Shown here piece after piece: positions 11,971 to 22,054 of a stretch of DNA of 64,000 nucleotides. This DNA is from Flaveria trinervia (taxonomy: Eukaryota; Streptophyta; Magnoliopsida; Asterales; Asteraceae), in the NCBI GenBank assembly GCA_025506515.1, contig CM046442.1, positions 66,094,938-66,158,937 on the forward strand. Direction: 5' to 3'. Below the pieces are notes generated by a model. The model saw only the letters and a program-made list of their open reading frames with translations, ran no database searches and was not told the DNA's origin. How positions within the stretch are numbered: the stretch's first letter is position 1; every line of letters begins with the position of its first letter. A program made the translations under genes and the position numbers.

Positions 11971-14344
11971 CTAGTTAGGTTTTGAGACCCAAACCTTTTT
12001 GGTTTTGGGTCTGTTTTCATTAACAGATTTAACCATAACTTGTTTCTTATGATTAATAGCTGATGAAGAAGGAGATGGTGCTGAAATGGATTCCTTGGAT
12101 TTGGGCTTGGAATGCCTTTTCAGTGGTTTGATCACAGGTGCATCTAGTTGGTTAACTCTCCCCAACAAATGCTGAACCATCATAACAAGTTGTGTCTGAT
12201 TTGTAGCCAAAGCTTTCAGCTCTTGTGACATATCAACACTTGCGTTTGATGAGTTCCTATGACCCACCATTTCCTCCTTGAAATTCATAGACTTAGTCTG
12301 ATTTTTATCATGAGGAGCACTATCAGCTGTTTTGTAATAAACCTTATTCTTCTTTTTGGATTTGGATGAAGGCTTGGGTTTATCACAATGGGATGATTGT
12401 GGTACAAACTTAGTCTCAAACTCATTTTTCATTTCATCCATCTGGATTTTAATGAGCTATCTCTGTTGAGTTTGGAACCCTTCTTGTACCAACATTCATC
12501 AGAAAGATGATTGAATTTACCACATATTTCACATGGCTTATTCTTCATCTTGGATTGATCAACTGCTGATGTGGAAACTACTGAAGGTGTGATCTTCAGT
12601 ACTTTCATCCTTTCAGTACTTGTGTTAAGAACTGAAGGATCTGTAACAACTGAAGACTTGTTCTTCAGCTGTTCACTATCAGCAGTTGTTAATCCTTTTA
12701 TTTCAGCTGATTTGAAATGCTTTTCAGATGTTGTGACTTGCCCTTTAGTACATGAGGTACTTTGAGGGACAACATATGAAGTACTCAGCTTCATGTGCTT
12801 ATTAGTAGTTAACCCATCAGCCAATTGATTTGCTGAGGTATCAACATCGATTTCATCTTGTGATTTTGGGTGATCACTTGAGGATGATGCACATGATGAT
12901 GTGGTTTGGAAATTACTTTCACCTTCAAGTTTTACTATTGATATTGGAGTAAAATTTGTAGGTGGTGCAATGTGGTTGTAACCAATTCCAAACTTCACAT
13001 TCGAAGCAGATTGCTTACTGAGCAGCATTTCAAATCCCTTGCAGGATGACACCCAGCGGTCACACTCAACTTGGGTAACTGCAAGTTTTTCTTTGAGATC
13101 TCTATGGTTCTCAAGAATGTCCTCTAGCTGAGCCTTTGCATCATTTAATTGGCATTTAAGCTTATAAATCTCATCATCTTTATTCTTAAAGACAGACTCA
13201 TACTCAGCTTTTCTTTTGGAAAGGGTTTGCTCAAGCTCAAGATTTTGATTTATTAAAGCTACATTTGCCTCTCTAATAGAAACAAATGCATCTATGCTAG
13301 ATTCAGAACATAGCTTGGCCTTAGCCTCAGAGGATACCTGGGTTACCTGTGAAGAAGATGCATTGGAGCATGAACTCTCAGTAGATTCCAGGGCCATGAG
13401 AGCAAGATTCCCAAAAGGATGTTCACCACCATGTTGACCATCACCAGCAAATAATTGCTCATTACCAGAGAGATCATCTGGTAAACTGCTCCAGTCAACA
13501 ACACCAGGGGTGAAGAAGCTATGATGAGGTTGTGATTGAGATGGTTGAGATGGTAGAGGCTCAGGTAAGGCTTGAGGTTGTTGTGTAGTAGGAACTTGAA
13601 CTGGATTTGGCTGAGGCATGTAATAGCAGTGATATGGATATGACATTGGACCTTGAGGGACAAAATATGCAGGAGATATAGGTTGTGAATGATGACCAGA
13701 ACTAGCAGGATATTGCCCTCTGTTTTGTGGACTAGTGCTTGGAAAAGTCACAAAGGGTGCAGAGGAGTTAGATCCAGTTGATCTACACTCTCTTGCAAAG
13801 TGCCCAAGCCTGTGGCATTTTTGACACCTCAACTTACTCTTGTCAAAACCAACTTTGGTTTTTCTAGAGAGTCCTGGAAATTTCCTACCAGTTCTCTTGT
13901 AGAACTTTTGAGATCTGATATTAATCAAGGCCATTTGGCTCAGAATATCCATCTCTTCTAAGTCATCATCAGCAATACCTTTCAAATCATCCATGATAAA
14001 ACACAAATTGTCACTATTACAGCCGAGTGACTATCAAAACTAACAAATGCATGATCTGAACTATTTGAAGAGAAATCTATATGCTCATCATAATTACTTT
14101 CAGATGCAGCATATTTTGACTCATGACCAACCAAGGCAGTATTCCCTGGTACAAAGTCATCAGTGAGCTTTCCTGATGATGCCAGTTTCCTTTTCTACTC
14201 TATCTCTCTTTCAAATGTAAGCAGTTTCCCATGGAGTTGGGTGACAGATAGGCTATCCAGATTTGCACTGGAGCATAGGACAATGGTGTATGTGTCCCAT
14301 CTCTCAGGCAGTGATCTGAGGAATCTGTTGTTCATCTGGCTATT
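11971..14344 (-). pseudogene. gag: Element H: gag, N-terminus removed by A1
   Basis: Nucleocapsid/gag coding sequence. A long open segment (14006 down to 12429, 525 codons) starts in the gag middle. It has zinc knuckle 1 (CQKCHRLGHFAREC) at residues 61-74, a Pro/Gln-rich stretch, a coiled coil at about residues 245-330, and zinc knuckle 2 (CEICGKFNHLSDEC) at about residues 492-505. After one frameshift it continues at 12441-11971 and ends PKTKKVWVSKPN and stop. The N-terminal part, 14007-14344, is frameshifted and is cut within NSQMNNRFLRSLPERW by the A1 LTR. Confidence 0.88.
14340..14344. other. Probable target-site duplication of A1 (left copy)
   Basis: CTATT immediately precedes the A1 LTR inside the H gag. 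The right copy was lost with the 3' half of A1, so this is inferred from position. Confidence 0.5.
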
Positions 14345-15249
14345 TGTTGGACCAAAAGAACCAATGAGCCAAGATCAGAAAACCTCTAAGTCCCACACGG
14401 TATCACAACAACTGCTGAAAGCCTCATCAGTAGTTTGACAAGTGCTGAAGACTTCAACAGCTGAAGATCAAGTGCTGAAGACCTTAACAGCTGAAGAACA
14501 CAAGTGCTGAAGACTTCAACAGCTGAAGATCAAGTGCTGAAGACCTTAACAGCTGAAGAACCAAAGTGCTGAAGTACAACAGCTGAAGAACACAAGTGCT
14601 GAAGATCAACAACTGATGTACAAAGTCTGAAGACAAAGACTGAAGACATCAGCTGATGATATCTACTGAAGTCATCAGCTGATGAAACGCCTGAAGGTCA
14701 AAGTCTGAAGACCAAGTACTGAAGCCTCAGTAGTTTGTCACAACTGCTGAAGAGTACTTCTTCAGTAGTTGTGATATCAGTAGTTTTATGTTTTATGTTT
14801 CAGTAGTTTTGTAAAACGACTGAAGAGCTTGTTCTTCAGTCGTTGTAGTTTCAGTAGTTTTATATTTTGTACTTAACTTGCTGATATGTTCTCAGTAGTT
14901 GTGAACATTTCAGTAGTTTGTTAGATTTAGTTATTTCTGTATTGGATCTGCCAGTTGTCACTTTCCGTGATAACAGCAGTGACTGTTGCACTCTATATAA
15001 GGAGTGACAACCCATTGTAATCATTGAGAGCGATATGAGCAATTGAATGGAATGTTTGATTGATTTGATTAGAAATATTCTCCATCTATAAACATTCCTA
15101 GAAATCAGAAATTCATATTCTCTCCCTATAATCGTATGCTATCTTAACGCTTACATATATTGTTTGCTTGCTACAATTTGTCTAATTCGTTTGTGTATTC
15201 CGCTGCTTTATATTCTGATACATCAAACTTGTGATCACTGATCCTGTCA
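14345..15249 (+). repeat. A1: 5' LTR
   Basis: The LTR starts TGTTGGACC and ends GATCCTGTCA, two bases before the primer-binding site. It contains a long array of CTGAAG, CAGCTGAAG and CAGTAGTT words (14400-14900), the 12-bp inverted repeat at 14815-14844, and CTATATAAGG with TATATAA at 14994-15000. It belongs to the same subfamily as A0 and B (end TGTCA, not AACA). Confidence 0.92.
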
Positions 15250-15251
15250 AA

Positions 15252-15263
15252 TGGTATCAGAGC
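15252..15263 (+). other. A1: primer-binding site
   Basis: TGGTATCAGAGC is complementary to the 3' end of initiator methionine tRNA, the usual primer of plant copia elements. It lies two bases after the LTR. Confidence 0.92.
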
Positions 15264-15482
15264 TGGTAATCATTGATCGATCTAATAATTGATCATTGAA
15301 ACTGCTATTCTAGATCCAGTTTGATTGAATTAGCTTTTGTTTTTGCAAGAAACGGTTATAGAGATTGAATTTTCTGTATTTCTGCTCATTCATCCTGAGA
15401 TCTTATTCTTGGTTCTCATTGAGTTTGTTGTGGTTTGTCTAAAACTTTTTAAAACTTGAACTAAACTGTTTTTGAACTGAAA

Positions 15483-18024
15483 ATGACCACTCCCTCCAAT
15501 GATCCTCACAATACTGGTTCCTCAACCAAGCCTCCTATGCTGGTTAGGAATGAGTATAACATATGGCAAAGACGTATGCTCCATCACCTGTCTGTTAACA
15601 GCGCAGGGTGTTGGACATCAGTGGTACATGGTCCACACAAGCCTATGGTGAATAACCCGGAAACCAATCAAATGGTTCCGAAGAGGAGGAGCAATATTCA
15701 GATGAGGATAAAAAGTTGCTTGAGATTGATGCAAAAGCCCATGGAATTCTGGCCATGGCTTTGCCCAATGAAATCTATTCTGGGCTAATGCATCATGAAA
15801 TGCCCATGACCTCTGGATTGCTTTGAAAGAACAATTTGGAGGAACAGATGAGGTCTTGGCAAATAATAGAGAAATTCTTGCCCAACAATATGAGACATTC
15901 TCATAGAAAGGGTGAGACACTGACTCAACAATATGAGCGGTTTTCTTGTTTGATCTCTGAACTAAAAATGGTCAAACTTGAATACACCAATATTCAGATG
16001 AATAACAGATTTCTCAGATCACTGCCTGAGAGATGGGACACATATACTATTGTCCTACGCTCCAGTGCAAGTTTGGACAAACTATCTCTCACCAACTCCA
16101 TGGGAAACTGCTCACTTTTGAGAGAGAGATAGAACAGAAGAGAAAACTGTCTTCATCTGGAAAGCTCACTGAAGACTTTATTCAAGGCAACACTGCCTTG
16201 GTGGGTCATGAGTCAGAATATGCTGCATCTGAATGCCAGTATGATGAGCATATTAATTTCTCTTCGAGCACTTCTAATTCTGCATTTGTAAGTGTTGATG
16301 GTCAGTTACTGGTGGTAATAATGACAATTTATGCTTCATTATGGATGATCTCAAGGGGATGCTGATGATGACTTAGAAGAGATGGATATTTTGAGCCAAA
16401 TGGCCTTGATAAATATCAGATCTCAGAAGTTCTACAAAAGAACTGGAAGAAAATTCCCAGGACTCTCTGGCAAAACCAAAGTTGGTTTTGACAAGAGCAA
16501 GTTGAGGTGTCACAAATGCCAACGGCTTGGACACTTTGCAAGAGAGTGTAGATCAACTGGATCAAACTCTACTGCACCCTTTGTGACTTTTCCTGGCAAC
16601 AGTCAACAAAACAGAGGGCAACATCCTGTCACATCTAGCCATCATCCTCAACAACAATCTCCGGCATATTTTGTTCCTCAGGGTCAAATGCCTTATCAGT
16701 ACCCTTGTTATTACATGCCACAGTCAAGTCAAGTTCAAGTTCCTATGACACCACAACCTCATGCATTACCAGAACCTCAGCCTTCCCCATCTCATCAACA
16801 ACCTTCATCTCAAAACACAGCTTCTTCACCCCAGGAGTTGTTGACTGGAGCAGTTTACCAAATGACTTGTCTGGTCATGATCAACTGTTCTCAGGTGCTG
16901 GTCAACATGGTGGTGATAGTCCTTTTGGAATCTAGCTCTTATGGCTTTGGAGTCTGCTGATACTTCATCCTCCAATGCCTCTACACCACAGGTATCACAG
17001 GTATCCTCTGAGGCAAAAGCCAAATTATGTTCTGAACAATGCATAGCAGCATTTGCTTCCATTAGAGAAGCAAATGTAGCTTTAATTAATAAGAACATTG
17101 AGCTAGAACAAGTAATTTCCAAAAACAAAGCTGAGTTTGAGTTTGTGCTCAAAGATAAAAATGATGAGGTTTATAAACTGAATTGCAAAATAATTGATGA
17201 TAAGGCTAGAGAAGATGTACTTTTAGAGAAGTACAAAGATCTCAAAGAAACCCTTGCAGTTACCCAGGTGAGTGTGATAGATGGGTACAATCATGCAAAG
17301 GTTTTGAAATGCTTCTTAGTAAGCAATCTGCTTCAAATGTGAAGTTTGGAATTGGTTACAATCACACTGCTCCACCTACAGATTTTACCCCAAGAGCAGA
17401 GGTAGAATCTGATGGTGAGAGTGATAACCAATCCATCAAGTCATGTGATCTACCTTCTGATACAGCACAATCAGAAGTAGCAGTCAGTATCAAGTCCTCT
17501 TTGAACCTATCAGCTGATGTTGATGGTCCAAATGCTGACATTCACATGATCAATAAGTTGATCAACTCAGGAGTCAATCCTGAAGGTCCTGAAAGGACTG
17601 GAGAGCAGGATTCAACTCCTGAAGTTCAAACTTCAACTGCTGTCAGTACTGAAGAGAAGAAAACTGGCAGTAGAAAGAGTTTGAAGACTACTAAAGATGC
17701 TGTCAAGAAAGCAACCAATGCTTCCAAAGCATTGAAGAACAAGTCTTCTGTTGCCTCACCATCTTTAGTTGATGATCAACCTAAGATGAAGAAGAAACCA
17801 TGTGAAGTATGTGTTTGTTCAATCATCTACAGATGATTGTTGGTACAAAAGAGGTTCCAAACTCAAACAAAAGGAAGAAATTAATGAGAAAATGGTAAAA
17901 ATGAAAAATGAGTTTGAGACCACATTTGTATCAGCAACATCAAATCCTGTAACCTTAAGTCCTTAAAGCAATTCAAAAAGAAGGAGTTAAACAGGTGACA
18001 GCTGAGGGTGCTCAAAAGAAGAAG
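15483..18024 (+). pseudogene. gag: A1: gag, broken and truncated
   Basis: The ATG at 15483 begins MTTPSNDPHNTGSS, matching the A2 gag. The capsid-like part (RFLRSLPERWDTY) is at about 16000-16050. Zinc knuckle 1 (CHKCQRLGHFAREC) is near 16510-16550, a Pro/Gln-rich stretch at 16600-16830, the coiled coil at about 17040-17270, and the approach to knuckle 2 (CEVC) near 17800. Frameshifts occur in the first 150 codons, near 16340, near 16840 and near 17260. The frame is lost at the junction with E near 18024. Confidence 0.85.
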
Positions 18025-18098
18025 TTTCAAACCTTTTTCCTTTTGAATTAAAGCAATTCCTTTTGTATTGATTCAACCCAACTACTATCCTTTAGGCT
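18025..18098 (-). pseudogene. pol: Element E: start of RT, left fragment
   Basis: The minus strand reads LKDSSWVESIQKELL, stop, FKRKKV, the conserved segment just before copia RT. It is contiguous with 30593 onward once A2 is removed: across the AGGCT duplication the frame runs KVEE-ALKDSSW. Its left edge is the junction with A1. Confidence 0.85.
18094..18098. other. A2: target-site duplication, left copy
   Basis: AGGCT directly precedes the A2 5' LTR and is repeated exactly at 30593-30597 after the 3' LTR. Confidence 0.97.
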
Positions 18099-18589
18099 TG
18101 TTGGACCAAAAGAACCAATGAGCCAAGATCAGAAAACCTCTAAGTCCCACATGGTATCACAACAACTGCTGAAAGCTTCATCAACAGTTTGACAAGTGCT
18201 GAAGACTTCAACAGCTGAAGATCAAGTGCTGAAGACTTCAACAGCTGTAGAACTAAAGTGCTGAAGTACAAAAGCTGAAGAACACAAGTACTGAAGCTGA
18301 ACAGCTGAAGAACACAAGTGTTGAAGCTGAAAGACCAAAGTACTGAAGTACAATAGCTGAAGAGTTTACAAGTGCTGAAGATCAACAACTGATGTACAAA
18401 GTCTGAAGACAAAGACTGAAGACATTAGCTGATGATATCTACTGAAGTCATCAGCTGATGAAACATCTGAAGTTCAAGTTTGAAGACCAACTACTGAAGT
18501 TTCAGTAGTTTGTCATAACAGCTGAAGAGTACTTCTTCAGTAGTTGTGATATCAGTAGTTTTATATTTTTACTTTCAGTAGTTTTGTAA

Positions 18590-18619
18590 AACGACTGAAG
18601 AGCTTGTTCTTCAGTCGTT
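18590..18619. promoter_or_regulatory. Perfect 12-bp inverted repeat in the A2 5' LTR
   Basis: Arms AACGACTGAAGA (18590-18601) and TCTTCAGTCGTT (18608-18619) flank the loop GCTTGT. It lies about 165 bp upstream of the TATA box and is conserved in A0, A1 and the A2 3' LTR. Each arm contains one copy of the AACNNCTGA word. Confidence 0.85.
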
Positions 18620-18784
18620 GTAGTTTCAGTAGTTTTATGTTTTTCAGTAGTTATAACAACTGATATCACTTAGCATTTTTGTAAGGAGATGTCAGCTGTT
18701 TTGACATCTTTAGTAGTTGTGTTTCAGTTGTAATAAATCTGTTAGATGTCACTATCAAGTGACATCAGCAGATGTCACATCTCT

Positions 18785-18792
18785 TATATAAG
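18785..18792 (+). promoter_or_regulatory. A2: 5' LTR TATA box
   Basis: TATATAAG sits inside a short palindromic context (CTCTTATATAAGAG). The same box is at 30383-30390 in the 3' LTR. It is the likely promoter of the genomic RNA. Confidence 0.75.
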
Positions 18793-18996
18793 AGATGTCG
18801 ACCTAATTGTAATTGTGACATTCTGTTACCACGAAAGCGAATATTGAATGAAATATATTTGCAGAAATTCTCTCTCTATAACCGTCTTTGTTCTTCATTG
18901 AATATCATTTTGTTCTTGTGAATCGACTAATTCATTGTTTGAATTCCGCTGCTATACTCTCTAATCAATCAAACATAGATCACTGATCCTAACAAG

Positions 18997-19008
18997 TGGT
19001 ATCAGAGC
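18997..19008 (+). other. A2: primer-binding site
   Basis: TGGTATCAGAGC, complementary to the initiator Met tRNA 3' end, two bases after the 5' LTR. Confidence 0.95.
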
Positions 19009-19218
19009 ATGGTGAATCATTCATCGATCTAACAATCGATCATTGAAACTGCTAATTGATTTCTGTGTTTGATTGAATTAGCGTATTTGCAAGAACTGGT
19101 TATAGATTATTGAATTTCTGTCGCTTTCGTTCATTTATTTTGAGATCTTCTGGTTCAACTGGTTGTTGCGTTTTGTTCTAAATCTGTTTTAGCTTAATCG
19201 AATTTGATTGAATTTGAG

Positions 19219-22054
19219 ATGACGACTCCTTCTAATGATCCTCACAATACCGGTTCCTCAACCAAGCCTCCGATGCTGGTTAGGACCGAGTATAACATAT
19301 GGCAACGAAGAATGCTTCATCACCTGTCTGTTAACAGTTCAGGTTGTTGGACATTGTGGTACATGGACCACATAAGCCTATGGTGAACAATCCGGAAACC
19401 AATCAAATGGTTCCGAAGAAGAAGGAACAATACTCTGATGAAGATCGGAAACTATTTGAGATTGATGCTAAAGCCCATGGAATTCTGGCCATGGCACTGC
19501 CTAATGAAATCTATTCAGGGCTTATACATCATGAAACTGCTCATGATCTCTGGAATGCCCTGAAGGAACAATTCGGTGGCACAGATGAGGTCGTAGCAAA
19601 CAATAGAGAAATCCTTGCCCAACAATATGAGACATTCTCTCATAGAAAGGGTGAGACACTGACTCAACAGCTTGAGCGCTTTTCCTGCTTGATATTTGAG
19701 CTGAAAATGGTGAAACAGGAATACACCAATAGCCAGATGAACAACAGATTCCTCAGATCACTGCCTGAGAGATGGGACACACACACTATTGTTCTACGCT
19801 CCAGTGCAAATCTGGATGGTCTATCTCTCACCCAACTTCACCGGAAACTGCTTACATTTGAAAGAGAGATAGAGCAGAAGAGGAAACTGTCCTCATCAGG
19901 AAAGCTCACTGATGACTTTCTACCAGGGAATACTGCCTTGGTTGGTCATGAGTCAGAATATGCTGCATCTGAAAGCAATTATGATGAGCATATAGATTTC
20001 TCTTCAAATAGTTCTGATCATGCATTTGTTGGTATTGAGAGTCATTCTGGCAGTAATAGTGACAATTTATGCTTCATCATGGATGATCTGAAAGGAATAG
20101 CTGATGATGATCTAGAAGAGATGGATATTCTGAGCCAAATGGCACTGATTAATATCAGATCTCAGAAGTTCTATAAGAGAACTGGCAGGAAATTTCTGGA
20201 CTCTCTGGCAAAACCAAAGTTGGTTTTGACAAGAGTAAGTTCAGGTGTCACAAATGCCAAAGGCTAGGACACTTTGCAAGAGAGTGTAGATCAATTGGAT
20301 CTAACTCTTCTGCACCCTTTGTGACTTTTCCTAGTACTAGTCCACAAAACAGAGGGCAACATCCTGCTGGTTCTGGTCATTATTCACATCCTAGATCTCC
20401 TGCATACTTTGTTCCCCAGGGTCAAATGTCATATCCTTATCCCTGCTATTATATGCCTCAACCAAATCCTGTTCAAGCTCCAATTGCACAACAACCACAA
20501 GCATTGCCTGAACCACAGCCTTCCCAATCTCATCAACAAACTCAACCTCAACAACACAGCTTCTTCACCCAGGATTGTTGACTGGAGCAGTTTACCAGAT
20601 GACTTGTCTGGTCATGAACAACTGTTCTCAGGTGCTGGTCAACATGGTGGTGAAAGTCCATTTGGAAATCTAGCTCTTATGGCTTTGGATCCTGCTGATA
20701 CTTCATCCTCTAATGCCTCTACACCAAAGGTATCACAGGTATCCTCTGAGGCAAAAGCCAAATTATGTTCAGAAACATGCATAGCAGCATTTGCATCTAT
20801 TAGAGAAGTAAATGTAGCTTTAATCAACAAGAACATTGAGCTAGAACAAATAATTTCCAAAAACAAAGCTGAATTTGAGTCTGTGCTTAATGATAAAAAT
20901 GATGAGATTTACAAATTGAAATGCCAAATAACTGATGATAAGGCTAGGGAAGAGATACTTCTCGAGAAGTATAAAGATCTCAAAGAAACCCTTGCAGTTA
21001 CCCAGGTAGAGTGTGATAGATGGGTACAATCATGCAAAGGTTTTGAAATGCTTCTTAGTAAGCAATCTGCTTCCAATGTGAAGTTTGGCATTGGTTACAA
21101 TCACACTGCTCCACCTACAAATTTTACTCCAAGAGCAGAGGTAGAATCTAATGGTGAGAGTAATAACTAATCCATCTCATCATGTGATCTACTTTCTGAT
21201 ACAGCACAATCAGAAGTAGAAGTCAGCATCAAGCCCTCTCAGAACCTATCAGCTGATGTTGATGGTTCAAATGCTGACACTCACATGATCAATGAGTTGA
21301 TCAACTTAGGAGTTAATTTTGAAAGTCCTGAAAGGACTAGAGAGCAGGATTTAACACCTGAAGTTCAAACTCCAACTACTGCCAGTACTGAAGAGAAGAA
21401 AACTGTCAGTAGAAAAGAGTTGAAGACTACTAAAGAGGCAGTCAAGAAAGCAACAATGCTTCCAAAGCACTGAAGAACAAGTCTTCAGTTGCTTCACCCT
21501 CTTAAGTTGATGATCAACCTAAGATGAAGAAGAAACCATGTGAAGTATGTGGTTTGTTCAATCATCTTACAGATGATTGCTGGTACAAAAGAGGTTCCAA
21601 ACTCAAAAAAAGAAGAAATTAAAGAGAAAATGGTAAAAATGAAAATGAGTTTGAGACCACATTTGTATCAGCAACATCAAATCCTGTAACCCTTAAGTCC
21701 TCAAAGAAATCCAAAAAAGAAGGGGTTAAACAGGTGACAGCTGAGAGTGCTCAGAAGAAGAAGGTGCAACATAGGAACTTATCAAACTCCACTGGCAATG
21801 TGTCTGATGAGCTGAAAGCCTTATCACAAAATCAGACACAGCTAGTTATGACGGTTCAACATCTGTTGGGTAGAGTTAACCAATTAGATGCTCCTATGTT
21901 GAAACCACAGAAAAGGAGGTCCAAGCCAAAGGATTCCTCTTCTTCACCATCTTCTTCCTCTCAAGCTGTTGTTTCTAATAAACCTGTTAGTTTACCATCT
22001 ATTGATGAGACCAGGCCCAAAACCAAAAAGGTTTGGGTCTCCAAAACTAACTGA
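19219..22054 (+). pseudogene. gag: A2: gag, about 945 codons with frameshifts
   Basis: The gag precursor forms the virus-like particle and binds the RNA. The ATG at 19219 (MTTPSNDPHNTGSS) is the first after the leader. In order: a UBN2-type capsid region (19400-19900, with LWNALKEQFGG and RFLRSLPERW), zinc knuckle 1 near 20250-20290, a Pro/Gln-rich region (20340-20570), a coiled coil (20740-21020), zinc knuckle 2 (CEVCGLFNHLTDDC, near 21540-21580), a Lys-rich tail, and the end KKVWVSKTN and TGA at 22052-22054. I see frameshifts near 19350, 20195, 20570, 21460 and 21640 and a stop at 21168. Two knuckles with a long coiled coil between them fit SIRE-type gag. Confidence 0.9.

Larger units (their letters stand above)
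3613..14344 (-). mobile_element. Element H: A-family copia retrotransposon, 5' end missing
   Basis: This minus-strand element reads, in + coordinates: 3' LTR 3613-4374, aORF 4412-7958, motif-array promoter, pol 8633 to about 11956, gag 11971-14344. Its gag is cut at 14344 by the A1 LTR, and the N-terminal gag, primer site and 5' LTR are absent. LTR termini and leader sequence put it in the same subfamily as A2. It is itself inserted into the aORF of element I. Confidence 0.85.
14345..18024 (+). mobile_element. Element A1: 5' LTR and gag of an A-family element, truncated
   Basis: This + strand element is inserted into the gag of H. It has a 905-bp 5' LTR, a primer-binding site and most of gag, then stops abruptly at about 18024. 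There it joins minus-strand RT sequence of element E. Its pol, aORF and 3' LTR are absent, which fits a large deletion between A1 and E. Confidence 0.85.
18099..18994 (+). repeat. A2: 5' LTR
   Basis: It runs from TGTTGGACC to GATCCTAACA. The upstream half is an array of CAGCTGAAG, AGTGCTGAAG and CAGTAGTT words. The inverted repeat is at 18590-18619, the TATA box TATATAAG at 18785-18792, and the transcribed part probably follows it. It is 896 bp, identical in length to the 3' LTR. Confidence 0.95.

Noticed and set aside
14400..14760. Regularly repeated short words resembling a CRISPR array
   Set aside because: Spacing is irregular, the intervening sequence is the same words, and the context is a plant LTR promoter.
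18140..18412. Open frames on the minus strand of A-family LTRs (also 29738-30010) with Leu/Ser repeats
   Set aside because: They are translations of the antisense strand of the CTGAAG repeat array, present in both LTRs of A2, with no gene-like features.
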